A stretch of DNA of 9,522 nucleotides from an uncultured Flavobacteriales bacterium (GCA_913031405.1 CAJWCX010000025.1:1-9522), one strand, 5' to 3'; numbered from the stretch's first letter, positions 1-6,467 are shown. Notes: generated by a model from the sequence alone, not told the origin. Numbers and translations are program-made.

Positions 1-952
1 ATTCATCAATTGCTTCGTCCGCGGTTTGCTTCGGTTGGTATTTTAAAATTTGAGTTGCTTTATCTATTTTAAGTGAAAAAGATTTTGACAAAACACCAAC
101 GCTATAGGCCGTCGTTATCGGTTCTTTTAACCTGAATATTTTAGAGACAAATTCCAACATAGACACCATTGAAAACGCAATGGAAAATGGAATTTTTTTT
201 TCAATTCTATTCCGATCTAACTTTTTTAAAACATCATTTATTTTATCCCAAAGCTTTTCTGGTTTTCCATTTGATAGGTTGAAGGTTTGGTTCAAGGCAG
301 CTTCGTTATTTATAGATAAAATAATTGCGTCAACGACATTGCTTACCGGTGTGAGGTCTACTAAGTTTTCTCCATCTCCTATGATTTTAAGTTTATTTTT
401 ATCGTAAGCATTGATCAATCTTGGCATAGTTACATGGTCTCCTCGGCCGATTAAAGCTCTCGGCCTAAAAATAACATGAGGTATATTCGCGGATCTTAAT
501 AATTCTTCTGCCTCAAACTTACTACTCGCATAATTATTTATGAACTTTTTTGGAAGAGGATCCTCTTCCGAGATATTTAATTTGTTTTGAAAATCGAAAT
601 AAACACTTGGTGTTGAAATAAAGATAAATTGCTTGACCTTGTGAAATAAGCACGCTTTAATCAGGTTGTTTTGTGTTACAATATTGGCCTCTTTAAATTT
701 CAACTTGCTTCCCCATGGAGATGAAAAAGCAGCGCAGTTAATTACCACATCAATATTTTTCGTTAATTCTTGAACAAACGTTTTATTGGAAAGCTCGCCC
801 ATTACATATTCGACTTTATCACTTTCAATAAAATGACTTGGTTTTATTTTTCTTCCTGATGCAATGATTTCATTAATGGATTGATCCTTATTGAGCTTTT
901 CAATTAATCTGTAGCCAAGAAATCCGGTGCCTCCGGTAACCAAAACCCTCAT
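1..952 (-). CDS. NAD(P)-dependent epimerase/dehydratase, 3-beta-HSD-like reductase (3' end beyond the window)
   Basis: Reading the minus strand from ATG at 952-950 gives 317 codons with no stop before base 1, so the C-terminus lies outside the window. The protein opens with MRVLVTGGTGFLG, the Rossmann GxxGxxG nucleotide-binding loop at residues 6-13. It carries YASSK at 141-145, the YxxxK catalytic pair of extended short-chain dehydrogenases, and a Ser/Thr-rich strand FISTPSVY at 111-118 before it. The stretch RPRALIGRGD (163-172) followed by DLTPVSNVVDAI (199-210) is typical of the 3-beta-hydroxysteroid dehydrogenase/2-alkyl-3-oxoalkanoate reductase branch rather than of sugar epimerases. 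The true substrate cannot be read from the sequence. It is divergent from a fatty-acid desaturase, which makes a lipid substrate plausible, but that is inference. The start is supported by the glycine-rich loop following immediately after it. No Shine-Dalgarno sequence is visible, as is usual in Bacteroidota. Confidence 0.9.
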   Translation of the reverse strand, partial: MRVLVTGGTGFLGYRLIEKLNKDQSINEIIASGRKIKPSHFIESDKVEYVMGELSNKTFVQELTKNIDVVINCAAFSSPWGSKLKFKEANIVTQNNLIKACLFHKVKQFIFISTPSVYFDFQNKLNISEEDPLPKKFINNYASSKFEAEELLRSANIPHVIFRPRALIGRGDHVTMPRLINAYDKNKLKIIGDGENLVDLTPVSNVVDAIILSINNEAALNQTFNLSNGKPEKLWDKINDVLKKLDRNRIEKKIPFSIAFSMVSMLEFVSKIFRLKEPITTAYSVGVLSKSFSLKIDKATQILKYQPKQTADEAIDE

Positions 953-1044
953 AAATTTAAAAATACTAAAATTGAAATTTGCGCACCGACATATTCTGTT
1001 TTTTTGCCTTTAAAAAGGACTTTTTTTCTGCCCCCAAAATCCTT

Positions 1045-1052
1045 CAAACATA
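1045..1052 (-). promoter_or_regulatory. Candidate Bacteroidota -7 element for the epimerase gene
   Basis: On the minus strand this reads TATGTTTG, an exact match to the TAnnTTTG -7 consensus of Bacteroidota housekeeping promoters. It lies about 92 bases upstream of the epimerase ATG. No convincing TTTG-type -33 element is seen at the expected spacing, so the call rests on one 8-base match in AT-rich DNA. The rest of the 953-1138 gap holds T-runs and a weak CCTT/AAGG inverted repeat, and no gene. Confidence 0.3.
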
Positions 1053-1138
1053 GCTATTGGATTTGCATGAAGTTGATATATCTATTAATTTTAGAATTAT
1101 ATGTTTATTAGAAACGCACCTGCTCGAAGAGTAAGATT

Positions 1139-2242
1139 ATGAGTGAAAAAAGAATGAAAATTACTTTTGCGACTGATAAAGATGATTTTTTCGATGATCT
1201 TAAAAAAGAAGTGAACCATTATTTTACTTCAAAAAGGATTTCGATTTATGGAAACACCTTTATGTATTTGAAGGTCTTATTTTTATTGGTCGTATACCTC
1301 ATGGTCTATCTAACGCCATTTTTCTTTGATGTTTCCCAAAACCAAATATTTGTATGCTACCTATTCTTAGGTATTTGGGGTCTGTTTTTAGGAGTAAATG
1401 TTGGGCATGACGCCGCCCACAATTCACTGTTTAAGCAAAGGAAGTACAATAAGTGGTTCATGTACATCTTCGATCTTTTAGGACTCAGCTCTTTCAATTG
1501 GAAAAACCGCCATGTAAAGGGCCACCATCAATATTCGAATATTATGCATTACGATCCTGATATTCAGCAATCACCCATAGTTAAAATTTTCCCCCAAGAT
1601 ACCCATAGAGCGTTTCACCGATTTCAGTGGCTTTACATGCCTATCGTCTATGCTGTTTTTATACCGAGATGGATATTTTATAGGGACTTTAAGGATATCT
1701 TTTACGAGAAAATAGGAGGGTTTAATAACCGCCCTTATCCAAGTAAAGAAGTGATTAGGATGGTCTCTTTAAAAATAGTGTACATTACCTATATCATTGT
1801 CCTTCCTTCTATAGTTACCGGCTATGGTATCGGTGTATTTATTTGCGCATTTTTAATGCTAATGGTCTCTTCTAGCCTGACCATTTTGGTTGTTATTTTA
1901 ACGACTCATATGTTAGAACATTCTGAATTTCCTGAACCAGATGAAAATGGGGTGATGCCCTATTCTTGGGCTGAACATCAAATGATGACTACAAGCGATT
2001 ATGCAACAAATAGTTTTATCATCACGCATCTTTTTGGAGGCTTCAATCACCATGTTGTACATCATCTTTTTCAACATGTTTGCCACATCCATTATCCCGA
2101 GCTCACCAAAATTCTTAAGCGCGTGGCAGCCAAGCATGGCATAAAATATCAATCACATCAATATATTTTGCCGGCGATATATTCTCATTTGAAATTGCTT
2201 TATAACAACGGCAAACAAACCAGCACTTCACAAATGAGATGA
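1139..2242 (+). CDS. Membrane fatty-acid (acyl-CoA/acyl-lipid) desaturase
   Basis: This 367-residue protein is an integral-membrane di-iron desaturase. It carries the three histidine boxes of the family: HDAAH at 90-94, HVKGHH at 125-130 and HVVHH at 305-309. Hydrophobic segments lie near 42-63, 68-88, 163-181 and 210-256. The layout, a short hydrophilic N-terminus, FNWKNRHVKGHHQYSN, then a C-terminal HHLFQHVCHIHYP, matches the Bacteroidota group usually annotated as linoleoyl-CoA/delta-6-like desaturases. There is no cytochrome b5 domain, so electrons would come from a separate ferredoxin or other carrier. Members of that group normally have Gln as the first residue of the third box (QxxHH). 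Here it is His, so regioselectivity should not be assumed. The predicted role is insertion of a double bond into membrane acyl chains. ATG 1139 is taken as the start; a second Met at residue 6 is possible. It is divergent from the reductase gene and appears to be transcribed alone. Confidence 0.93.
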   Translation: MSEKRMKITFATDKDDFFDDLKKEVNHYFTSKRISIYGNTFMYLKVLFLLVVYLMVYLTPFFFDVSQNQIFVCYLFLGIWGLFLGVNVGHDAAHNSLFKQRKYNKWFMYIFDLLGLSSFNWKNRHVKGHHQYSNIMHYDPDIQQSPIVKIFPQDTHRAFHRFQWLYMPIVYAVFIPRWIFYRDFKDIFYEKIGGFNNRPYPSKEVIRMVSLKIVYITYIIVLPSIVTGYGIGVFICAFLMLMVSSSLTILVVILTTHMLEHSEFPEPDENGVMPYSWAEHQMMTTSDYATNSFIITHLFGGFNHHVVHHLFQHVCHIHYPELTKILKRVAAKHGIKYQSHQYILPAIYSHLKLLYNNGKQTSTSQMR

Positions 2243-2248
2243 TAACAC

Positions 2249-2286
2249 AGGGCTATTTAAATCTTTGTTTTCCATTGTGAAGCCCT
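2249..2286 (+). repeat. Inverted repeat downstream of the desaturase gene
   Basis: AGGGCT at 2249-2254 is matched by AGCCCT at 2281-2286, a perfect 6-bp stem with a 26-base loop, starting 7 bases after the desaturase stop. There is no T-run after it on the plus strand, so it is a weak terminator candidate at best. It may instead be a chance repeat. Confidence 0.25.
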
Positions 2287-2376
2287 ATTAAAATTCGATT
2301 TCATCGATTGGACTATTCTCCACTTAATCAATTACAAACGAATAAATATCGACAACAAATGAATAATAAACGGATA

Positions 2377-2400
2377 AGGGTTGTTGGAACCCTCAATTTT
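2377..2400 (+). terminator. Stem-loop with short T-run (possible terminator or ssb leader attenuator)
   Basis: AGGGTT (2377-2382) and AACCCT (2388-2393) form a perfect 6-bp stem around the loop GTTGG. It is followed by CAATTTT at 2394-2400. The shape fits a weak intrinsic terminator for desaturase transcripts, 135 bases after that gene's stop. Equally it could sit in the 5' leader of the ssb genes, 54 bases before the first ssb start. The T-run is only four bases. Confidence 0.4.
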
Positions 2401-2404
2401 GTCC

Positions 2405-2421
2405 TGTCGAATTTAGCGACA
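2405..2421 (+). other. Small inverted repeat upstream of the ssb pair
   Basis: TGTCG (2405-2409) and CGACA (2417-2421) form a perfect 5-bp stem with a 7-base loop, 32 bases before the first ssb ATG. It could be a leader hairpin or an operator. A further copy of CGACAA lies at 2350-2355. The evidence is only the base pairing. Confidence 0.25.
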
Positions 2422-2453
2422 ATCAATTATTTCAAATATTTTAAACAATTACA

Positions 2454-2825
2454 ATGATGAATGCATTAAGAAACAAAGTCAGTTTGATCGGAAGATTAGG
2501 AAAAGATCCAGAGACAATCACCTTCGAATCAGGCAAGTCCCTCACCCGTTTTAGTATGGCCACACACCAAAAGTTCAAACAAAAAAACGGTGACTGGAAC
2601 GAGGATGTGCAGTGGCACAATGTAAATGCTTGGGGACCTGTGGGAGAACGAATGAACAACATCCTTTCCAAAGGCAAAAAAGTGATTATCGAGGGCCGTT
2701 TGATACATCAAACGTATGAGAATAAAGAGGGTGAACGAAAAAACCGCACCGTTATTGAGGCCAATGAGTTCATGTTGCTTACCCCCAATCAGGAGGCAGA
2801 TATGGCGATTGAAAAAGCATCGTAA
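2454..2825 (+). CDS. ssb: Single-stranded DNA-binding protein (SSB), short form
   Basis: This is a 123-residue OB-fold protein of the bacterial SSB family. The N-terminus NKVSLIGRLGKDPE (7-20), the core VQWHNVNAWG (52-61, with the stacking Trp of the family) and KVIIEGRLIHQTYENKEG (76-93) are all standard SSB landmarks. SSB coats single-stranded DNA during replication, repair and recombination. Housekeeping SSBs end in a disordered linker and an acidic DDDIPF-like tip that recruits partner proteins. This protein stops shortly after the OB fold with ADMAIEKAS and has no such tip. It may therefore be an accessory SSB, with the main ssb elsewhere in the genome. The start is ATGATG: 2454 is given here, but 2457 (MNALRNKV) is equally likely and closer to the family's usual N-terminus. 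A second SSB gene follows after one base. Confidence 0.93.
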   Translation: MMNALRNKVSLIGRLGKDPETITFESGKSLTRFSMATHQKFKQKNGDWNEDVQWHNVNAWGPVGERMNNILSKGKKVIIEGRLIHQTYENKEGERKNRTVIEANEFMLLTPNQEADMAIEKAS

Positions 2826-2826
2826 G

Positions 2827-3138
2827 GTGAATTTAGTGCACCTCATAGGCACGATCAATTCAGAGTCTAAACTTCATGAGCTTCCTAATGGAAGGAGGCT
2901 TGTGAAGTTGACTTTGTATACCGAAGAAAGCTACCTAGACCATCATGGAAATAAAAAATTCAGAAAAAACTGGCACAACATAGCTGCCTGGGGGCGCTGG
3001 GTTCAGGTACTTAAAGAATGCGGTTCGGTAGGTACAAAAGTTGCAATAGAGGGAAGGTTAGTGAGCTGTTTTTTTCAGCATAATGGAAGCAAGCACATGA
3101 AAACAGAAATCGAGATCAACGACCTGATCATTCTTTAA
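2827..3138 (+). CDS. Second, diverged SSB-like OB-fold protein, probably GTG start
   Basis: The protein is 103 residues if started at GTG 2827, which directly follows the upstream ssb stop TAA (2823-2825) with one base between. It aligns along its length with the first SSB: LVHLIG (3-8), NWHNIAAWG (48-56) and KVAIEGRLVS (71-80) match VSLIG, QWHNVNAWG and KVIIEGRLIH. It ends at EINDLIIL, with no C-terminal tail beyond the OB fold. A longer in-frame ATG at 2716 exists, but it would place about 37 non-homologous, basic residues inside the first ssb gene, so the GTG is preferred; GTG at 2836 is also possible. The stop-start spacing suggests translational coupling, with both products made from one mRNA, perhaps as a hetero-oligomer (inference). 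Its last 11 bases overlap the end of the convergent CotH-like gene. Confidence 0.8.
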   Translation: MNLVHLIGTINSESKLHELPNGRRLVKLTLYTEESYLDHHGNKKFRKNWHNIAAWGRWVQVLKECGSVGTKVAIEGRLVSCFFQHNGSKHMKTEIEINDLIIL

Positions 3139-5002
3139 CAATCTTATGAATTTGTCCGTTCACTCTTAGGATATAGACTCCTTTTTGAAGCTCTGAAAGA
3201 TTCATCGAAGCATGTGTTCCGTATTCAGAAGTGGCCATCAGCTTTTGTCCAGAGATGTTGTATATTTCACATTCTAGTGCTCCATTTGTGGGGGCATAAA
3301 TGTATATATTTCCATTTGTTGGATTGGGATACACCTTATAAGAAACTGTTTCTATCTCTGGCACATCAACATTAGGGTCATAGATGTAAAACTCGTATTC
3401 TGCACGTTCAGGAGATAAGCGCATAGCATTGGCATTTTGTGCTCGGATATAATATTTCACCGCCAAGCCAGAACTTGAATAAGGAAGTAACGCAGAAAAA
3501 ACACCATCTCCGGCAAGTTGATCTCCGTTTGTCCCATCGTCGAACATAGGGTATGAAACAAATTTTGAATTATAAGGACTTGTGGTTGCCATGAGCTCAA
3601 CATTTGTTGCACTGGAAACCTGAACAGTTACCAAACCATTCACTAAGTCCACTCCTGATAGACTGGGAGGCATGTTGGTTAAGGCGGGAGTGCTTAAAAG
3701 ATATCCATTTCTTTCTTCAATGGTTGACATGATGCCCGCAAAACCCCATCCGGCCCAAAAAGCCTCGTCCACATTACTGTAGAAATAAGACATGGGAAAG
3801 GCCTTGTTGTAATCCTGAGAAGCAGCGATAACGGCGACCTCTTGGAGCGCCGTAATTTCATCTCGTATCCCTTGTGTGTTGTACATGGTTTCAGAATAGA
3901 CTGTTCTGAGATGTGCTTCAAATTGTCTTTTATGCAGTGGGTTAGAAAGCATTTTTTGTAATAAGGGACGTTCACCATTCGCATACTGACTACCATAGGT
4001 ATCATAGTTATACACCACCTCGGGAGACCAATAATCATAGCCGAGAATGGCACCCACAAACGAATTGTCAAAATCCCAAGGAATCATTTGAAAAAGCCCG
4101 TCTTCTGTTTTGTATAAATAGTAGTTGTGCACGTAATATCCGTTGTAAGTATCCAGGTTTAAAATGGCCGTATTGACTGCAAAATTCCAAAGGACACGGT
4201 CAATATTGAGCACGCTGTCTAGCTCACTGTAATTATAGTTGAGTGTATAGATGAGATCCATCAAGTCGGACCATCCTGATTCGGACTTTAGATCATAACT
4301 AGGGTAATAACTTGAGCTGTCTTGACCGAGCCATCTCAGGTCTGGATTACCATATTGTTCGTTTTCTCCACAAAACACCTGTACAGGGTCGCATTTAAAG
4401 AGGACGCCATCTTTTTCTCCAAAATGTTTTTCGAGGAACTGTTTGTTGATGGACTCCGTGTTGACATAAAGCCCAATATAACTTCCTTGAGCATTCAGTT
4501 TTAATAAGTTGACTTCTGGAGAAGGCATGTATTTTTTGTAAACATTAGTTGCCGTTATTTCCTTTGCAAAGGTTGGGTCCATCCATGCGTTGGCCAGCTT
4601 TATTTTTTTATATCCTGCAATTTTTTGTCCCGAAACCCAAAAATTGGCATCCATATTATAGGGCACTTTTGGGTTTCCTTCGTCATTTGGAAGACAAAAG
4701 GTTGAGTTTCCTTTGTATCGAATGGCTACGCTGTCATAGGTCTCTCCGTCAATAGTGACCTGAGCAGGGATTCGATAGGAGGGATTGATAAAAAAAGAAT
4801 TGACCAGAATGTTGTGATAATTGTTATCATAAAATTGAACATTCATGTCTCGAAGTAAACCCTGGTCATAAAGTCCCCCTGGTTCATCATACAGTTCTTG
4901 CGGATTGTACAAAACGACCTGAGATTGAGCGGAATGACTAATCAATAAAAAAAACAAAATGAAAAGGGGACTCCCTTTAAATAGGTTCTTTAAAATATTC
5001 AT
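3128..5002 (-). CDS. Secreted CotH-family kinase-like protein with T9SS C-terminal sorting domain
   Basis: This 624-residue protein starts at ATG 5002, chosen because MNILKNLF then leads into a hydrophobic signal peptide ending near SAQSQ (about residue 28). In-frame upstream starts (ATG 5023, TTG 5044) would bury the signal. Residues about 30-440 form a CotH domain: IRYKGNST (94-101), GYKKIKLANAWMDPT (130-144), YIGLYVNTESI (175-185), NLDTYNGYYVHNYYLY (282-297) and IPWDFDNSF (307-315). The WDxD/N aspartate is the expected metal ligand of this atypical kinase fold. B. subtilis CotH phosphorylates spore coat proteins; substrates of the secreted Bacteroidota members are unknown. A beta-rich domain follows (about 445-542, with FDDGTNGDQLAGDGVFS). 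A T9SS sorting domain comes last, YPNPTNG at 558-564 ending KGVYILRVNG and KIVKE. The protein is thus predicted to cross the outer membrane and be surface-anchored or released. It is divergent from the bestrophin gene and overlaps the second ssb gene tail to tail. Confidence 0.9.
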   Translation of the reverse strand: MNILKNLFKGSPLFILFFLLISHSAQSQVVLYNPQELYDEPGGLYDQGLLRDMNVQFYDNNYHNILVNSFFINPSYRIPAQVTIDGETYDSVAIRYKGNSTFCLPNDEGNPKVPYNMDANFWVSGQKIAGYKKIKLANAWMDPTFAKEITATNVYKKYMPSPEVNLLKLNAQGSYIGLYVNTESINKQFLEKHFGEKDGVLFKCDPVQVFCGENEQYGNPDLRWLGQDSSSYYPSYDLKSESGWSDLMDLIYTLNYNYSELDSVLNIDRVLWNFAVNTAILNLDTYNGYYVHNYYLYKTEDGLFQMIPWDFDNSFVGAILGYDYWSPEVVYNYDTYGSQYANGERPLLQKMLSNPLHKRQFEAHLRTVYSETMYNTQGIRDEITALQEVAVIAASQDYNKAFPMSYFYSNVDEAFWAGWGFAGIMSTIEERNGYLLSTPALTNMPPSLSGVDLVNGLVTVQVSSATNVELMATTSPYNSKFVSYPMFDDGTNGDQLAGDGVFSALLPYSSSGLAVKYYIRAQNANAMRLSPERAEYEFYIYDPNVDVPEIETVSYKVYPNPTNGNIYIYAPTNGALECEIYNISGQKLMATSEYGTHASMNLSELQKGVYILRVNGQIHKIVKE

Positions 5003-5014
5003 GGTGAGTATAAA

Positions 5015-5026
5015 TTTATGCATAAA
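5015..5026. promoter_or_regulatory. 12-bp perfect palindrome between the CotH-like and bestrophin genes
   Basis: TTTATGCATAAA is a perfect dyad placed 13 bases upstream of the chosen CotH ATG, in an 85-base divergent intergenic region. Such a site could be an operator, but AT-rich palindromes arise easily by chance. Next to it, on the minus strand, TATCCTTTG (5035-5027) resembles a -7 element with one extra base. Confidence 0.25.
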
Positions 5027-5063
5027 CAAAGGATATAAGAACAAAATGGTAGCTTTTGTTTTT

Positions 5064-5071
5064 TATTTTTG
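5064..5071 (+). promoter_or_regulatory. Candidate -7 element for the bestrophin gene
   Basis: TATTTTTG is an exact TAnnTTTG match 16 bases before the bestrophin ATG. It would give a very short leader, which still includes the purine-rich AAAGGAA just before the start. No clear -33 element is visible about 20 bases upstream. Confidence 0.35.
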
Positions 5072-5087
5072 AATTCAAATAAAGGAA

Positions 5088-5954
5088 ATGATTAAATACA
5101 ATCCCAAAATATGGTTCAAGCACATTATTTCGTTTAACCATAGTGATACCATAAATAAGCTTTGGAAAGAGCTCATTGCCCTCGGACTTTTTACTTTAGG
5201 AATTGCCTATTTGGAAATTAATTATATCGGTAACACAGAGCAATTGTCCGAGCTTATGCAGGTCTATTCTCTTATTGGTTTTGTCTTGTCTCTATTGCTT
5301 GTTTTTAGAACAAACACGGCCTATGACCGTTGGTGGGAAGGTCGAAAAAAATGGGGGGAATTGGTGAATAATTCCAGAAACTTAGCCATAAAAATCTCTG
5401 CACTTACAGACGAATCTGAAACCAGAGCTTACTTCAGCCGAATGATCTCGAATTACTGTTATGCGATGAAAGAACACCTAAGAGAGGGCCTTATTATGGA
5501 GGAGCTAGATCTTACAGAAGAAGAGAAAAAAGAGATCTCTAAATATGAGCACAAACCCAATTACATTATCACTAAAATATATGAAAGACTTCATGCCATG
5601 AAGAAAAATGGTAAGCTGTCTGAACAGAATTACATTGTCATCGACGTGAACCTCAAAACATTTTCTGACATTATTGGCGCATGCGAGCGAATTAAGAATA
5701 CACCCATTCCTTATTCCTATAATATGTTCTTGAAAAAATTTATTTTTATTTATGTCACTACGCTTCCCTTAGCATTTGTGAACACCTTTGGCTATTATTC
5801 ATCTTTGATTTCGATTTTCGTTTTTTATGTTTTGGTCAGCATGGAAATTCTGGCTGAAGAAATCGAGGACCCATTCGGAAAGGATCACAATGATTTACCC
5901 ACAGATTCTTTGAGTAAAAAAATTAAAGGAAACGTTCAAGAAATATTAAGGTAG
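5088..5954 (+). CDS. Bestrophin-family (UPF0187) anion channel
   Basis: This 288-residue membrane protein belongs to the bestrophin/UPF0187 family, which forms pentameric ion channels in the inner membrane. Landmarks are SLIGFVLSLLLVFRTNTAYD (61-80, the pore-lining neck helix) running into RWWEGRKKWGELVNNSRNLA, then GACERIKNTPIPYSY (197-211) and the C-terminal EEIEDPFG (257-264), which corresponds to the conserved acidic region of the family. Hydrophobic segments lie near 27-45, 57-74, 213-234 and 236-256. The length is normal for bacterial members. Eukaryotic bestrophins are calcium-gated chloride channels. At least one bacterial homologue favours cations, so selectivity is not claimed here. 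The start follows AAAGGAA, a plausible weak ribosome-binding site. The gene appears monocistronic: it is divergent from the CotH-like gene and convergent with the Nudix gene. Confidence 0.93.
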   Translation: MIKYNPKIWFKHIISFNHSDTINKLWKELIALGLFTLGIAYLEINYIGNTEQLSELMQVYSLIGFVLSLLLVFRTNTAYDRWWEGRKKWGELVNNSRNLAIKISALTDESETRAYFSRMISNYCYAMKEHLREGLIMEELDLTEEEKKEISKYEHKPNYIITKIYERLHAMKKNGKLSEQNYIVIDVNLKTFSDIIGACERIKNTPIPYSYNMFLKKFIFIYVTTLPLAFVNTFGYYSSLISIFVFYVLVSMEILAEEIEDPFGKDHNDLPTDSLSKKIKGNVQEILR

Positions 5955-5979
5955 TAGACCCAGTCTATCCTGTTATAGA
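5955..5979 (+). terminator. Two overlapping alternative hairpins in the convergent bestrophin/Nudix gap
   Basis: TAGAC (5955-5959) pairs with GTCTA (5963-5967) around CCA, immediately after the bestrophin stop codon. TCTAT (5964-5968) pairs with ATAGA (5975-5979) around a 6-base loop. The two share bases, so only one can form at a time. Neither is followed by a strong T-run on either strand, so a terminator role is only suggested by the position between convergent genes. Confidence 0.3.
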
Positions 5980-5985
5980 TTCAAT

Positions 5986-6381
5986 TTAAGCCAATTTATA
6001 TGAGGCATACACCTCTTTGGCATAATTTCTCAGAAAAGGTAAATAGGTTTCAATTAGAGACAGGCTTACCCAGGTACAGGCTATAATACCTTCTTTTTTT
6101 TGTGGAACAAAGTTACTGAGGCCTCCGGTATAAGAAATTACGTACCATTGTGTTTTTATTTTTTTTCCGCGTTTCAGATGTGTGGTTTTCATTAGCGGAG
6201 ACTTTACCTTAAGCTGTTTGATGCTCAGTCCTGTTTCTTCAGCGGTTTCGCGCAAAGCACCTTCTTTTGTTTTTTCTTCTTTTTCAAGTTTCCCTTTAGG
6301 AAAGTCCCATTTTCCCTTTCGGTAAATCAAAAGCATTTCCTGATTTTGATTGATCACTATACTACCTGCTCTTAGCTTCAT
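5986..6381 (-). CDS. Nudix hydrolase
   Basis: This 131-residue protein consists of a single Nudix domain. The Nudix box GX5EX7REUXEEXGU is present at residues 30-52 with G30, E36, R44, E45, E48, E49 and G51 all in place. Only the U position at 46 is Thr instead of a bulky aliphatic residue. The lead-in GKWDFPKGK (23-31) resembles diadenosine-polyphosphate and other small house-cleaning Nudix enzymes. Such enzymes hydrolyse a nucleoside diphosphate linked to another moiety using divalent metal bound by the glutamates. The exact substrate is not evident. The gene lies 92 bases downstream of the esterase gene on the same strand, but a strong terminator separates them, so it probably has its own promoter. 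The start ATG at 6381 follows the usual Nudix N-terminal strand pattern (KLRAGSIVIN). Confidence 0.93.
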   Translation of the reverse strand: MKLRAGSIVINQNQEMLLIYRKGKWDFPKGKLEKEEKTKEGALRETAEETGLSIKQLKVKSPLMKTTHLKRGKKIKTQWYVISYTGGLSNFVPQKKEGIIACTWVSLSLIETYLPFLRNYAKEVYASYKLA

Positions 6382-6394
6382 AACTCTTATTTGA

Positions 6395-6417
6395 GGGTCA
6401 ATTTATTTATAAATGAC
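6395..6417. promoter_or_regulatory. Imperfect palindrome just upstream of the Nudix gene
   Basis: GGTCA (6395-6399) is matched by TGACC (6413-6417), with an A/T-rich, partly symmetric centre. It is centred about 25 bases upstream of the Nudix ATG. The position suits an operator or a leader hairpin. There is no T-run, so it is not a terminator. Confidence 0.3.
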
Positions 6418-6435
6418 CGCTCTTACAGGCAAGAT

Positions 6436-6467
6436 AAAAAAAGGTATCCACAAAAAAATGTGAATAC
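6436..6467 (-). terminator. Rho-independent terminator of the esterase gene
   Basis: On the minus strand GTATTCACA, a T6 loop and TGTGGATAC form a 9-bp stem including one T-G wobble (bases 6467-6444). One base later comes a run of seven T (6442-6436). It starts 7 bases after the esterase stop codon and precedes the Nudix gene, so it should separate the two transcripts. Confidence 0.72.

Noticed and set aside
180..407. A 75-codon plus-strand frame
   Set aside because: It lies inside the minus-strand epimerase gene, has no domain-like pattern, and is antisense to a well-supported protein.
1007..1027. CCTTTAAAAAGG followed by T7 as a terminator
   Set aside because: The stem is 4-5 bp with almost no loop, and no plus-strand gene ends upstream of it; it lies between divergent genes.
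1100..1107. TATGTTTA as a -7 element for the desaturase gene
   Set aside because: It has one mismatch to TAnnTTTG and no -33 element at the right spacing in very AT-rich DNA.
2716..2826. ATG 2716 as the start of the second SSB
   Set aside because: It would add about 37 basic residues encoded within the first ssb gene with no SSB similarity; the GTG at 2827 begins exactly where OB-fold homology begins.
5003..5044. Longer start for the CotH-like protein (TTG 5044 or ATG 5023)
   Set aside because: The extra residues would precede a standard signal peptide that starts at ATG 5002.
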